A stretch of 64,000 bases of DNA from Noviluteimonas lactosilytica (GCF_020866925.1 NZ_JAJGAK010000001.1:1-64000); one strand, 5' to 3'. Positions 31,866 through 42,902 are shown, counted from the stretch's first letter. Translations and numbers: made by a program. Notes: generated by a model not told the origin, from the sequence alone.

Positions 31866-31876
31866 TCTTTCGAAAA

Positions 31877-32497
31877 ATGACGACGACCGCGCACTTTTCC
31901 ACCAAGGACCGCATCCTCGGCGCCGCCGAGGAGCTCTTCGCCCAATACGGTTTCGCCGGTACATCCCTGCGTCAGGTCACGAGCCGCGCGGACGTGAACA
32001 TCGCGGCGGTCAACTACCACTTCGGCAGCAAGGAGAACCTCGTCAACGAGGTCTTCCGCCGCCGCATGGACGACATGAGCGAACACCGCCTCCGCGCGCT
32101 CAAGGCCGCGGTAAAGGAACATCCGGGCGAACTTGAACCGATCCTCGCCGCGTTCGTCGAACCGGCGCTGGCGATGGCGCAGGACCGTCACGGCGGCGGC
32201 GCGTTCATCCGCGTGATCGCGCGCGCCTACGCCGAGAAGAACGACGGCCTGCGCAAGTTCCTCTCCGATCAATACGGGCATGTCCTGCGCGATTTCGCCA
32301 AGGCGATCGCCGGCTGCATGCCGGGCCTGACCAAGGAAGCGCTGTACTGGCGCCTGGACTTCCTGTCCGGCGCGCTGACTTACGCGATGGCCGACTTCGG
32401 CCTGATCAAGCGGCCGTCGGGCGTCTCCGAGGCCGCGCATCGCGAACACGCGGCGAAGGAGCTGATCCGCTTCGCCGCGGCGGGTTTCAAGAGCTGA
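31877..32497 (+). CDS. TetR-family regulator, PsrA-like
   Basis: A 206 aa repressor from the ATG at 31877; the upstream part of the frame covers the promoter and operator. The helix-turn-helix region (ILGAAEELFAQYGFAGTSLR, then VNIAAVNYHFGSKENL) is very close to that of Pseudomonas PsrA, which senses long-chain fatty acids or acyl-CoA and represses beta-oxidation genes. The C-terminal ligand domain is helical. It lies 70 bases upstream of the beta-oxidation pair on the same strand. The TetR class is certain; the PsrA assignment is inference from motif and context. Confidence 0.85.
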   Translation: MTTTAHFSTKDRILGAAEELFAQYGFAGTSLRQVTSRADVNIAAVNYHFGSKENLVNEVFRRRMDDMSEHRLRALKAAVKEHPGELEPILAAFVEPALAMAQDRHGGGAFIRVIARAYAEKNDGLRKFLSDQYGHVLRDFAKAIAGCMPGLTKEALYWRLDFLSGALTYAMADFGLIKRPSGVSEAAHREHAAKELIRFAAAGFKS

Positions 32498-32567
32498 TCC
32501 CGCACCGAGTTAACGCAACCCTTTAAGTTCCCCCTCTTTCGTTTTCCCTTTCAAGGGCTTACGCAAC

Positions 32568-34943
32568 ATGTCGAAGAAACTGCTTGTACGCCGGGCCGCC
32601 GTGCTCGGCGCTGGCGTGATGGGCGCGCAGATCGCCGCGCACCTGACCAATGCCGGCGTGGATACGGTGCTGTTCGATTTGCCGTCGAAGGAAGGTCCGC
32701 CCGACGGCATCGCGATGAAAGCCATCGCCAACCTCGCGAAGCTCTCCCCCGCTCCGCTCGCCGACAAGGCGCTCGCCGATCGCATCACCCCGGCGAATTA
32801 CGACACCGGCCTCGAGTTGCTGCGCGACTGCGACCTGGTGATCGAAGCGATCGCCGAGCGCATGGACTGGAAGCAGGACCTCTACCGCAAGATCGCCGAC
32901 TTCGTGCCCGACCACGCCGTGCTTGCGAGCAACACCTCGGGCCTGGGCATCAACGCGCTCGCAGGCGTTCTGCCCGAAGCACTGCGCCATCGCTTCTGCG
33001 GCGTGCACTTCTTCAATCCGCCGCGTTACATGCACCTGGCCGAGCTCATCCCGGCGACGACCACCGACGCCGACATCCTCGAAGGCCTGGAATCGTTCCT
33101 CGTCACCACGCTCGGCAAGGGCGTCGTGTACGCGAAGGACACGCCGAACTTCATCGGCAACCGCATCGGTGTGTTCTCGATGCTCGCGGCGATGCACCAC
33201 ACGCAGCGGCTCGGCCTTGGCTTCGACACGGTCGATGCGCTGACCGGCCCCGCGATCGGCCGACCGAAGTCGGCGACCTATCGCACCGCCGACGTCGTCG
33301 GTCTCGACACGATGGCGCACGTCATCAAGACGATGGCGGATACGCTGCCGAACGATCCGTGGCACGCGTACTTCGCCGCGCCCGAGTGGCTGCAGGCGCT
33401 CGTGGCCAAGGGCGCGCTCGGCGCGAAGACCGGCGCGGGTTTCTACACCAAGCGCGGCAAGGACATCCTCGTCGTCGACATCGCGCAGCAGGACTATCGC
33501 GCGAGCGCGGGCGACCTCGATGCCTCCGTCGCCGAACTGCTGAAGGAACGCGACCCGGCGAAGAAGTTCGCCGCCCTGCGCGCGAGCGAGCATCCGCAGG
33601 CGCAGTTCCTGTGGAGCTGCTTCCGCGACACGTTCCATTACAGCGCGTATCACCTGGCCGACATCGCCGACACCGCGCGCGACGTCGACCTCGCGATCCG
33701 CTGGGGTTACGGCTGGTCGCTCGGCCCGTTCGAAACCTGGCAGGCCGCGGGCTGGAAGCAGGTCGCCGACTGGATCGCCGAAGACATCGTCGCCGACAAG
33801 GCGATGAGCAACGCACCGCTGCCCGACTGGGTGTTCGATGGTCGCGAAGGCGTGCATGGCGCCGCGGGCAGCTTCAGCCCCGCGCGCAATGCAATGGTGC
33901 CGCGCTCGTCGAACCCGGTGTATGCGCGCCAGCGCTTCCCCGATCCGGTGCTCGGCGAGAAGTTCTCGCAGGGCCGCACCGTGTTCGAGAACGACGGCGT
34001 GCGCATGTGGGTCGACGAAGGCGACGACATCGCGGTGGTCGGCTTCAAGACCAAGCTGCAGACCGTCAACGATCACGTGCTCAACGGGTTGCAGGAAGCG
34101 ATCGCGATCGCCGAACGCGATTTCCGCGGTCTCGTGATCTGGCAGCCGAAGGAGCCCTTCTCTGCCGGTGCGGATCTCGCCGGCGCGCTCGGCCTGTTGC
34201 AGGCCGGCGATGTCGCGGGCTTCGAAGGCATGGTCGCGAACTTCCAGCGCACCAGCCAGCGCATCAAGTACGCGCTCGTGCCGGTCGTCGCCGCGGTGCG
34301 CGGGCTGGCGCTCGGTGGTGGCTGCGAGTTCCAGATGCACGCGGCCCGCTCGGTGTTCTCGCTCGAAAGCTATGTCGGCCTCGTCGAAGCCGGCGTCGGC
34401 TTGCTGCCCGCGGGCGGCGGCTTGAAGGAATTCGCGGTGCGTGCCTCCGAGGCCGCAGGCCCCGGCGGCGATGTGTTCGCGCAATTGAAGACGGCGTTCG
34501 AATCGGTCGCGATGGGCAAGGTGTCGACCTCGGCGCTCGAAGCAAAGCAGTTGCAGCTCGCGCGCGCAGGCGATGGCGTCGTGTTCAACGCGTTCGAACT
34601 GCTGCACGTCGCACGCGCGCAGGCGCGCGCCCTGGCCGATGCGGGGTATCGCCCGCCGCTGCCGGCGCGCCGCATCCAGGTCGCGGGCGATGTCGGCATC
34701 GCGACGTTCAAGATGATGCTGGTCAACATGCTGGAAGGCCGCTTCATTTCGCCGCACGACTACGAGATCGCCACTCGCATCGCCACCGTGCTGTGCGGCG
34801 GCGCGGTCGATCGCGGCACGCTGGTCGACGAGGAATGGTTGTTGCGCCTGGAGCGCGAACATTTCGTGGCGCTTGCGCAGATGCCGAAGTCGCAGGAACG
34901 CATCGCGCACATGCTCAAGACCGGCAAGCCGCTGAGGAACTGA
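32568..34943 (+). CDS. 3-hydroxyacyl-CoA dehydrogenase/enoyl-CoA hydratase
   Basis: A 791 aa two-activity enzyme of fatty-acid beta-oxidation. The dehydrogenase is first: Rossmann GAGVMGAQIA at 14-23, catalytic GVHFFNPP and a second dehydrogenase C-domain to about 450. The enoyl-CoA hydratase/isomerase is at the C-terminus: KEPFSAGADLAGALG oxyanion loop, LGGGCEFQMHAA and LVEAGVGLLPAGGG with the catalytic Glu. This is the reverse of E. coli FadB and matches Bacillus FadN. It pairs with the thiolase 5 bases downstream, and regulation by the upstream PsrA-like protein is likely. Confidence 0.93.
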   Translation: MSKKLLVRRAAVLGAGVMGAQIAAHLTNAGVDTVLFDLPSKEGPPDGIAMKAIANLAKLSPAPLADKALADRITPANYDTGLELLRDCDLVIEAIAERMDWKQDLYRKIADFVPDHAVLASNTSGLGINALAGVLPEALRHRFCGVHFFNPPRYMHLAELIPATTTDADILEGLESFLVTTLGKGVVYAKDTPNFIGNRIGVFSMLAAMHHTQRLGLGFDTVDALTGPAIGRPKSATYRTADVVGLDTMAHVIKTMADTLPNDPWHAYFAAPEWLQALVAKGALGAKTGAGFYTKRGKDILVVDIAQQDYRASAGDLDASVAELLKERDPAKKFAALRASEHPQAQFLWSCFRDTFHYSAYHLADIADTARDVDLAIRWGYGWSLGPFETWQAAGWKQVADWIAEDIVADKAMSNAPLPDWVFDGREGVHGAAGSFSPARNAMVPRSSNPVYARQRFPDPVLGEKFSQGRTVFENDGVRMWVDEGDDIAVVGFKTKLQTVNDHVLNGLQEAIAIAERDFRGLVIWQPKEPFSAGADLAGALGLLQAGDVAGFEGMVANFQRTSQRIKYALVPVVAAVRGLALGGGCEFQMHAARSVFSLESYVGLVEAGVGLLPAGGGLKEFAVRASEAAGPGGDVFAQLKTAFESVAMGKVSTSALEAKQLQLARAGDGVVFNAFELLHVARAQARALADAGYRPPLPARRIQVAGDVGIATFKMMLVNMLEGRFISPHDYEIATRIATVLCGGAVDRGTLVDEEWLLRLEREHFVALAQMPKSQERIAHMLKTGKPLRN

Positions 34944-34948
34944 CAAAC

Positions 34949-36154
<1,206 letters not shown>

Positions 36155-36207
36155 CCGGGCTGACGGGCGGACTGGACAGGACGCCCGCCCCACGGTGAGA
36201 TGGCGCG

Positions 36208-36636
36208 ATGGAAATCCATCGCGCCGATCGTTCGTATCGCAACCGCAGCGCACTGCTGCTCGCAGTCGTCGTCGTGCTCTGCGCGGCGCTGCTTTGGCAA
36301 TTGCAGGTGTGGCTGGGGAGCCTGTCGACGGCGCTGGCGGGCAGCGATGCCGTGACGCTCGCGCGATGGTTGCGCATCTTGTTCGTTGCGCTGGGCATCG
36401 GGCTCGCCGTGCCCGCCGCTGCACTCGGCGTGTCGCTGCGCCGGCTCGCGCATTCGAGCCGCATCGAAGGCCGCTTCCCGCCGCGTGCGCTCAAGACCTG
36501 GCGCGACGTGCGCGTGTTGCGCGACCGCCCTGCCCTCGAATGGGCGCGTCGCGTCGAAATCGCGGCGAACGTTGCGTTGCTGCTGTCCGCCGTGTTGTTC
36601 GCATGGTCGGCGTGGGCGTGGTGGCGGTTCTCGTAG
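36208..36636 (+). CDS. Hypothetical membrane protein
   Basis: A 142 aa protein of unknown family. Hydrophobic helices lie at about residues 15-36, 52-75 and 118-138, with a basic loop between the second and third (RRLAHSSRIEGRFPPRALKT). It begins 53 bases after the thiolase gene, so it could be read through from it, but no functional link is evident. It is convergent with the next membrane-protein gene. Confidence 0.65.
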   Translation: MEIHRADRSYRNRSALLLAVVVVLCAALLWQLQVWLGSLSTALAGSDAVTLARWLRILFVALGIGLAVPAAALGVSLRRLAHSSRIEGRFPPRALKTWRDVRVLRDRPALEWARRVEIAANVALLLSAVLFAWSAWAWWRFS

Positions 36637-36669
36637 GCGCCGAATCGTAGCGCCCGCCTCTCCCGCGCG

Positions 36670-37191
36670 TCAGTCGATCCGCGCCATGCGCGCCAGCAAC
36701 ACCAGGAAGATCGCCAGCACCAGCACCGAGGCGAGCAGCAACGCGACGATGCAGCCGGCGTACACCGCCACGAGCGCATCGCCCCATCCGCCCAGCGCGC
36801 CGATCGCGGCCGCGACCGCGGACAGCGCCATCAGCGACACGAGCACGAACGGGAAGAACGACACGCGCGGCGGATAGCCGTTGCGCGTGAGGCGACGTCC
36901 CGCGCGCGCCAGCACGCCGCCGAGGACGAAGGTGTAGATCGCGAGGATCGCGCTCGCCAGTCGATAAACGCGCGCATCGGACCAGTCGAACAACGACAGC
37001 CACATCGGCAGCAACGCGAGCATCAACGCGCCCATGCTCGTGCCGAGCATCCATGCGAGCGACCAGATGTCGCGCGGATGCCAGCCTTCCGGCGATGCGG
37101 TGCGAATGGCCGCGATCAATCCCGAGAAGCCGGCCAGCGCGACGCCGACCTGCGCGGTCGTGACGAGGAACTCGGTGACCGCCTGGGACAT
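36670..37191 (-). CDS. Hypothetical membrane protein
   Basis: A 173 aa protein with five predicted membrane helices (about 8-28, 45-65, 72-92, 110-132 and 142-166) and a short basic loop (RAGRRLTRNGYPPR). No family is recognised. It lies 25 bases downstream of galU on the same strand, at the end of the polysaccharide run, so it may be co-transcribed. Confidence 0.65.
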   Translation of the reverse strand: MSQAVTEFLVTTAQVGVALAGFSGLIAAIRTASPEGWHPRDIWSLAWMLGTSMGALMLALLPMWLSLFDWSDARVYRLASAILAIYTFVLGGVLARAGRRLTRNGYPPRVSFFPFVLVSLMALSAVAAAIGALGGWGDALVAVYAGCIVALLLASVLVLAIFLVLLARMARID

Positions 37192-37216
37192 CGCGCCTCC
37201 CCGGCCCGCCTGCGCG

Positions 37217-38146
37217 TTACTTGAGCTCGACCACTCCGAGTTCGTCGAGCGCGTTCTGCATCGTGCGCGCGGCGGCTTCGCTCAGCTTCTCGTGGTCGAG
37301 CGCGTAGCGGATCGTGGCTTCGATCAGGCCGATGTGCGTGCCGCAATCGAAGCGCGTGCCGCGGAAGCGATACGCATCGACGGTCTGCTCCTTCAGCAGC
37401 GCGGCGATGGCGTCGGTGAGCTGGATCTCGCCGCCGGCGCCGGGCCGCACTTCCTCGAGCAACGCGAAGATGCGCGGATCGAGCACGTAACGGCCGACGA
37501 CGGCCAGCGTGCTTGGCGCGTCTTTCGGGTCGGGCTTCTCGACGATCGCATCGATGCGGCCGTTGCGACCGGTGAAGTCCTGCGTCGCGACGATGCCGTA
37601 GCTCCCCGTCTTGTCCTTCGGCACGTCCTGCACGGCGAGGACGCTCGCGCCGGTGTCGAAGGCGTGGTCGGTCATCTGCTTCAGCGCGCCGGGGCCGCGA
37701 TTCCAGATCAGGTCGTCGGGCAGCAACACGGCGAATGGTTCGTCGCCGATCACTTCCTTCGCGCACAACACGGCGTGTCCGAGCCCGAGCGCTTCGGCCT
37801 GGGTGACGAACACCGCGCGCACGCCTTCGGGCAGCACGTTGCGAACGAGTTCGAGCTGTTCCTGCTTGCCTGCGCGCTCCAGCTTGTGTTCGAGCTCGTA
37901 GGCCTTGTCGAAGTAATCGGCGACCGCGTGCTTGTAGCGATTGGTGATGAACACCAGGGTGTCGCAGCCGGCTTCGATGGCTTCATCGACGGCGTACTGG
38001 ATCAGCGGCTTGTCGATGATCGGCAGCATTTCCTTCGGCACCGTCTTGGTCGCCGGGAGGAAGCGCGTGCCGAGGCCGGCAACGGGAAACACCGCCTTGC
38101 GCACGCGGCGCGGCGCGGCGGAAGACGTGGAGGCATTCGGGGTCAT
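37217..38146 (-). CDS. galU: UTP-glucose-1-phosphate uridylyltransferase
   Basis: Makes UDP-glucose, the precursor of exopolysaccharide, LPS and trehalose. The protein is 309 aa. The nucleotide-binding GLGTRFLPATKTVPKEMLP is at residues 24-42, with DKPLIQYAVDEA, LGLGHAVLCA and DDLIW. The start overlaps the upstream epimerase gene (TGATG). The context is cell-surface polysaccharide. Confidence 0.95.
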   Translation of the reverse strand: MTPNASTSSAAPRRVRKAVFPVAGLGTRFLPATKTVPKEMLPIIDKPLIQYAVDEAIEAGCDTLVFITNRYKHAVADYFDKAYELEHKLERAGKQEQLELVRNVLPEGVRAVFVTQAEALGLGHAVLCAKEVIGDEPFAVLLPDDLIWNRGPGALKQMTDHAFDTGASVLAVQDVPKDKTGSYGIVATQDFTGRNGRIDAIVEKPDPKDAPSTLAVVGRYVLDPRIFALLEEVRPGAGGEIQLTDAIAALLKEQTVDAYRFRGTRFDCGTHIGLIEATIRYALDHEKLSEAAARTMQNALDELGVVELK

Positions 38147-40053
38147 CAGATCCTGCGGGAGTGACGGGCGGGAAAGGCCACCACAGTGGCCGCGCGCGCG
38201 TGCACGGCGGGTGCAGGCGCGAATTCCGGCACCGCTTCGCGCAGCTGCTCGGACATCGCATCGAGGTCGTAGCGCGCACAGGCCTCGCGCAGTTGCGCGA
38301 TCGAAATGCGCACGGCTTCGGCCGGCACCGCGCGCGGTTCGGCCTGGAGGATCTTCGGATGCGACGTCGGGCGATATCGCTCGTCGGCGTGGAAGAGCGT
38401 TTCGTGCAGCTTCTCGCCGGGGCGCAGGCCCGAGTACACGATGGCGATGTCGCGGCCCGGCTGCTTGCCCGCAAGGCGGATCATCTGCTCGGCGAGCAGG
38501 CGGATCGCGATCGGGTCGCCCATGTCGAGCGTGTACACCGCTTCGTGCGAGCCGATCGCCGAGGCCTGCAGGATCAATTGGCAGGCTTCCGGGATCGTCA
38601 TGAAGAAGCGCGTGACTTCGGGATCGGTGACCGTCACCGGGCCGCCCTTGCGGATCTGTTCGCGGAACAGCGGCACGACGCTGCCCGCCGAATCCAGCAC
38701 GTTGCCGAAGCGCACCGTGACGAAGCGCGTCGCACGGCGATCGACCAGCGATTGGCACACCATCTCGGCCAGGCGCTTGGTCGCGCCGAGCACGTTGACC
38801 GGATCGACCGCCTTGTCGGTGGAGATCAGCACGAAGGTGCCGACGCCCGCGTTCTGGCACGCCGACGAAACGGTGTCGGTGGCGAGGACGTTGTTGCGCA
38901 CCGCTTCGCGCAGTTGTTCCTCGAGCAGCGGCACCTGCTTGTACGCGGCGGCGTGGAAGACCGCATCGGGTTCCGACAGGCGCAGCGCATGCGCGATGAC
39001 CGCCGGATCGCCGCAGTCGCCGAGCAACTGCACGCAGTCCAGATCGGGGAAGTCGCGTTGCAGCGCGGCGACGGTGGTGGTGAGCGCGAGTTCGTCGATC
39101 TCGACGATCGCCACGCGGCGTGCGCCGTGCTTCGCGCACTGACGGCACAGTTCGGCGCCGATCGAACCGCCGCCGCCGGTGACCAGCACCGAGCGTCCAC
39201 CGAGCCAGCCGCGGATCGCTTTCCAGTCGGGCATCACCGGGCTGCGGCCGAGCAGGTCCTCGATCGCGACTTCCTTCAGCTCGCCGGGCTGCGAACGGCC
39301 TTCGAGCATGTCGTCCAGGCGCGGCACCATGCGGAACGGCAGGCCGGTGTTCTCGCATGCGGCGACGACGCGCTGCAGCAGCGTGGCGTGCACGGACGGC
39401 ATCGCGATGACGATCAGGCGCGCCGCGGTTTCGCGCGCGACTTCTTCGACCTTGTCGATTTCGCCGAGCACCGGCACGCCCTGCACCTTGCTGCCGCGCA
39501 GTTGCGCGGCATCGTCGAGGAAGCCGACGGGATCGTAGGCGCCGGTGCGACGCAGGTCGCGCACGAGCGCTTCGCCCGCACGACCCGCGCCGAGGATCAG
39601 CACGCGCACGCCCGCGGCACGATTGCGCGCGAGCGTGTGTTCCTTCCAGATGCGATACAGCAACCGCGGCGCGCCGAGCAGCGCGATCAACGCGAGCGGA
39701 TACAGGAACAGCACCGTGCGCGGAACGGTGGCGAGTCGGTTGTAGAGGAACAGGCCGAGCGCGATGGCGATGACGCCGAGCACCGCGGCTTTCGTCAGGT
39801 TGTACAGGTCGGGCACGCTCGCGAAGCGCCACAGGCCGCGATACAGCCCCACGCGCCAGAGCACCAGGCCCTGCGCGATGAGCACGAGCAGCATCTCCGG
39901 CGACCACAGCGACGGAATCTCGACGGGCGTGCCGGCAAGGCCGTGGCGGACGAGCCGCAGGCCGTTCCAGCTCAGCCAGACCATGGCGAGGTCGTGCACC
40001 AACACGGCGGTGCGCGGAACGACCGACGCCCAATTGGGTCGCCAGCTCGTCAT
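38146..40053 (-). CDS. WbpM/CapD-type nucleotide-sugar dehydratase
   Basis: A 635 aa membrane-anchored enzyme expected to dehydrate UDP-GlcNAc to a 4-keto-6-deoxy sugar at the start of diamino- or deoxy-sugar synthesis. Four N-terminal membrane helices (10-130) are followed by a CoA-binding-like Rossmann domain (VLILGAGRAG at 151-160) and a second SDR domain with TGGGGSIG at 292-299. The active site reads STDKAV, where the classical Tyr is replaced, as in WbpM/PglF. LRPGEKLHE near the end is typical. It is coupled to its neighbours by ATGA and TGATG overlaps. Confidence 0.9.
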   Translation of the reverse strand: MTSWRPNWASVVPRTAVLVHDLAMVWLSWNGLRLVRHGLAGTPVEIPSLWSPEMLLVLIAQGLVLWRVGLYRGLWRFASVPDLYNLTKAAVLGVIAIALGLFLYNRLATVPRTVLFLYPLALIALLGAPRLLYRIWKEHTLARNRAAGVRVLILGAGRAGEALVRDLRRTGAYDPVGFLDDAAQLRGSKVQGVPVLGEIDKVEEVARETAARLIVIAMPSVHATLLQRVVAACENTGLPFRMVPRLDDMLEGRSQPGELKEVAIEDLLGRSPVMPDWKAIRGWLGGRSVLVTGGGGSIGAELCRQCAKHGARRVAIVEIDELALTTTVAALQRDFPDLDCVQLLGDCGDPAVIAHALRLSEPDAVFHAAAYKQVPLLEEQLREAVRNNVLATDTVSSACQNAGVGTFVLISTDKAVDPVNVLGATKRLAEMVCQSLVDRRATRFVTVRFGNVLDSAGSVVPLFREQIRKGGPVTVTDPEVTRFFMTIPEACQLILQASAIGSHEAVYTLDMGDPIAIRLLAEQMIRLAGKQPGRDIAIVYSGLRPGEKLHETLFHADERYRPTSHPKILQAEPRAVPAEAVRISIAQLREACARYDLDAMSEQLREAVPEFAPAPAVHARAATVVAFPARHSRRI

Positions 40054-41042
40054 TCGGTGCTTTCCTTCACCCGCGGCACTCCTTTCCCCTGCAGTGACAG
40101 CCAGATCCCCGCACCGGCGATATACCACGCCGCGATGAATCCAGACACCTGCGCCGTGTCCCGGTCGCGACTGCCGAGCCAGGCCATCAACACGATCGAG
40201 GCGATGGTCCACCCCGCATAAGCGCACGTCACCGGCACGTGCGAGCCGAGCCGCCGGGCCCACGCCTGGTAGGCGTGTTGCGAGTGCGGCTCCCAGAAAC
40301 GTTCACCGCGCACCACGCGGCGGCCGAGCGTCAACCCGGCATCGACGAGGAAGGCCGAAGGCGGCAAGGCCCACAGCCATGCATGCGTCAACGGCGCATC
40401 CGCGAGCCCATGGACGAGCAACGCGGCGAGCGCGAAGCCTAGTGTACCGCTGCCGACATCCCCCAGGAAAATCCGCGCCTTGGGGAAGTTGAACGGGAGG
40501 AAGCCGAGCGTCGCCGCCGCGAGCGCGGCAGCCCACCACGACCACGCATCGGCCTCGAGCACGACGATCGGCAATGCGACCAGGAGGGCCTGGCTGGTCG
40601 CGATCCCGTCGATCCCGTCCATGAAGTTCCAGATGTTGGTCAGCGCCATCGCCAGCACGAATGCCCCGCCGGCGAGGATCGGTTCACGGGTCGCGTGCCA
40701 CGTGCCGGCGGCCAGCAGGGCCGCGGCGACGACCTGCACGCCCAGGCGCAGGAACGGGGAAAGCGGACGGTGATCGTCGATCAGCCCGACTCCGGCCACC
40801 ATCACGAGGCCGGCGAGCATCGCGGCGAGTTCGACCCGGTCGACGACGACGCCCAGCAACCACACCCCCGCCAGCACAAGCACGACGACGATCCCGATGC
40901 CGCCGCCGCGCGGGGTCGGCACGGTATGGGCGCGACGTTCGCCCGGCGCATCCAGCAACTGGCGGCGCAGCGCGTAACGACGCGCGAGCCACGTGAGGCT
41001 TGCACTGACGAGCAGACTGGCGAACAACCACGCGCCGATCAT
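40050..41042 (-). CDS. Glycosyltransferase family 4 (WecA/MraY-like)
   Basis: A polytopic 330 aa enzyme that transfers a sugar-1-phosphate from a UDP-sugar to undecaprenyl phosphate, starting a lipid-linked glycan. About ten membrane helices are present. Catalytic motifs are PTPRGGGIGI, VGLIDDHRPLSP (DD pair), NFMDGIDGI and FLGDVGSGTLGF. It lies between lapB and the dehydratase gene with overlaps on both sides, so all belong to one operon. The sugar is unknown; WecA or WbpL type is most likely. Confidence 0.9.
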   Translation of the reverse strand: MIGAWLFASLLVSASLTWLARRYALRRQLLDAPGERRAHTVPTPRGGGIGIVVVLVLAGVWLLGVVVDRVELAAMLAGLVMVAGVGLIDDHRPLSPFLRLGVQVVAAALLAAGTWHATREPILAGGAFVLAMALTNIWNFMDGIDGIATSQALLVALPIVVLEADAWSWWAAALAAATLGFLPFNFPKARIFLGDVGSGTLGFALAALLVHGLADAPLTHAWLWALPPSAFLVDAGLTLGRRVVRGERFWEPHSQHAYQAWARRLGSHVPVTCAYAGWTIASIVLMAWLGSRDRDTAQVSGFIAAWYIAGAGIWLSLQGKGVPRVKESTE

Positions 41043-42223
41043 CACACCACCGCGTAGTTCAGCAGCGGCTTGATCGATCCCCACTCCTTGCAGCTCGGGC
41101 ACTGCCAGTGGTGCGCGCGTGCGCCGAAGCCGCAGCGATTGCAGCGGTAGCTCGGATTGCGCACGAGCAACTGGTCGGTGATGTGCTTGAGGTCTTCGAG
41201 CGTCGCGGCGGGATCGCCGCCGTCGGCGAGCGTCAGGTCGATCAGCGCCGCTTCGCCGCGCACCGACGGACGATCCTTGAGTTGCTGCGCGAGATACGCG
41301 CGCGCCGCGGACACGCCTTCGTCGGATTCCACCATGCGCGTCAGCGCGAGCACGGGGGCGACGCCGCGATAGTGTTCGATCATCTCGCTCAGGAAGCTGC
41401 GCGCACCGGACAGGTCGCCCACGTGTTCGTAGGCCGGCAGCAACTGCGGGAGGATCTCGGGGAGATAGTCGGGATCGATGCGCGCGACGCGTTCGAAGGC
41501 GCGGATCGCGGCGGCTTCGTTGCCGCCGTCGAGTTCGATGCGGCCTTCGAGGATGCCCGCGCGGACGGAGTTCGCGTCGGCTTCGTAGGCGCGCGCGACA
41601 GCGGCGCGCGCGGCTTCGTTCTCGCCCGCCGCGCGATGGCGGTCGGCGAGTTCGCATTCGAATTGCGCGACCAGCTTGCCCATCGGCTCGCCGGTGATGT
41701 CCTCGAAGCGCGTGGCGTTCTCGATCGCCTTCGACCAGTCGCGTTCGGCCTGGTAGATGCCGATCAGGTGCTTGAGCGCCTGCGGTGCGCGCATGTCGAG
41801 CCGAACGAGATCGCTGAAGACCGTTTCGGCGCGATCGAGCAGGCCCGACTTCATGTAGTCCTCGCCGAGCGCGAGCAGCGCCTGCACCTTCTGCTGGTCG
41901 GACAGGTCGGGACGCTGCACGAGCGCCTGGTGCAATCGGATCGCGCGGTCGACTTCACCGCGGCGACGGAACAGGTGGCCCAGCGCGACCTGCGTTTCGA
42001 ACGTGTCCTTGTCGAGCTCGGCGATGCGCAGGAAGACTTCGATCGCCTTGTCGGGCTGTTCGTTGAGCAGGTAATTGAGGCCGCGGAAGTACGTCGTCGA
42101 CAGGCGGCTGACCTGCGTGTCGCTGTGGCGTTCGCCACCGCGTCGGCCGATCAGCCAGCCGCTCGCCGCGGCCAGCGGCAGCAGCAGGAAGAACCAGAAC
42201 CACTGGTCGACGAACTGGAGCAT
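41042..42223 (-). CDS. lapB: LPS assembly protein LapB
   Basis: A 393 aa inner-membrane protein that with FtsH controls LpxC stability and so LPS amount. One N-terminal helix (residues 7-25) is followed by TPR repeats (about 45-340) and a rubredoxin-like metal site at the C-terminus, CNRC and CPSC, needed for function in E. coli. It lies 3 bases after lapA and overlaps the glycosyltransferase start (TGATG). Confidence 0.94.
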   Translation of the reverse strand: MLQFVDQWFWFFLLLPLAAASGWLIGRRGGERHSDTQVSRLSTTYFRGLNYLLNEQPDKAIEVFLRIAELDKDTFETQVALGHLFRRRGEVDRAIRLHQALVQRPDLSDQQKVQALLALGEDYMKSGLLDRAETVFSDLVRLDMRAPQALKHLIGIYQAERDWSKAIENATRFEDITGEPMGKLVAQFECELADRHRAAGENEAARAAVARAYEADANSVRAGILEGRIELDGGNEAAAIRAFERVARIDPDYLPEILPQLLPAYEHVGDLSGARSFLSEMIEHYRGVAPVLALTRMVESDEGVSAARAYLAQQLKDRPSVRGEAALIDLTLADGGDPAATLEDLKHITDQLLVRNPSYRCNRCGFGARAHHWQCPSCKEWGSIKPLLNYAVV

Positions 42224-42226
42224 GCG

Positions 42227-42499
42227 TCAGGGGCCCTGTCGATCGGAAGGCGGGCGCGGCGCATCGACGCGCTCGGCGCGGCGCAGGCGATTGCGCAACG
42301 GAATGACGACGCTCGCCGCCAACGCGAGCCCGCCGGCGACGACGCCGATCAGCAACGACACGATCACGATCACGCCCAGCGAACTCGTCGCCTGCGCGAA
42401 GCCGAAGTCGAGTACGGCGGCTTGCGGATTGAGCGCGCCCACGACGACGCCTGCCGCTAGGCATGCGAGTGCGATCAACAATCGGATCAGGCGGATCAT
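42227..42499 (-). CDS. lapA: LPS assembly protein LapA
   Basis: A 90 aa inner-membrane protein with two helices (residues 5-25 and about 42-67), a conserved short periplasmic link (N-P-Q-A-A-V-L-D-F-G-F) and a basic C-terminal cytosolic tail. The size, layout and place before lapB match E. coli LapA (YciS). Confidence 0.88.
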   Translation of the reverse strand: MIRLIRLLIALACLAAGVVVGALNPQAAVLDFGFAQATSSLGVIVIVSLLIGVVAGGLALAASVVIPLRNRLRRAERVDAPRPPSDRQGP

Positions 42500-42564
42500 T
42501 CGGCTCTGCGGCTCCTTCGCGGGGTCGAACTTGCGTCCGGGACGGGCCCCAGCTTAGCCGAGAG

Positions 42565-42867
42565 TCATGCGTCCGGTTCTACCGGGACCACGCCGCTGAC
42601 GCGTTCGCGCAGTTCCTTGCCCGGTTTGAAGTGCGGGACGTGCTTGCCCGGAAGCGCGACGGAGTCGCCGGTCTTCGGGTTGCGCCCCAGGCGCGGCGGG
42701 CGATAGTGCAGCGAGAAGCTGCCGAAGCCGCGGATTTCGATGCGTTCGCCGCCGGAGAGCGACGCCCCCATCATTTCCAGCAAGGACTTCACCGCGAGAT
42801 CGACGTCGTCCGCCTTCAGGTGTCCCTGGCGCGCGGAGAGGATCTCGATCAGTTCGGACTTGGTCAT
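42565..42867 (-). CDS. ihfB: Integration host factor beta subunit
   Basis: A 100 aa DNA-bending protein. [17 protein letters not shown] at the start, the arm [20 protein letters not shown] with the intercalating Pro, and [20 protein letters not shown] are typical of IhfB. With IhfA it bends DNA in recombination and transcription. It lies 73 bases after rpsA, separated by a GC-rich hairpin, the standard rpsA-ihfB order. Confidence 0.95.
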   Translation of the reverse strand: MTKSELIEILSARQGHLKADDVDLAVKSLLEMMGASLSGGERIEIRGFGSFSLHYRPPRLGRNPKTGDSVALPGKHVPHFKPGKELRERVSGVVPVEPDA

Positions 42868-42902
42868 GCGGGCTCGCGGGGTTCGCAGGCGGGTTGTGCG
42901 AA

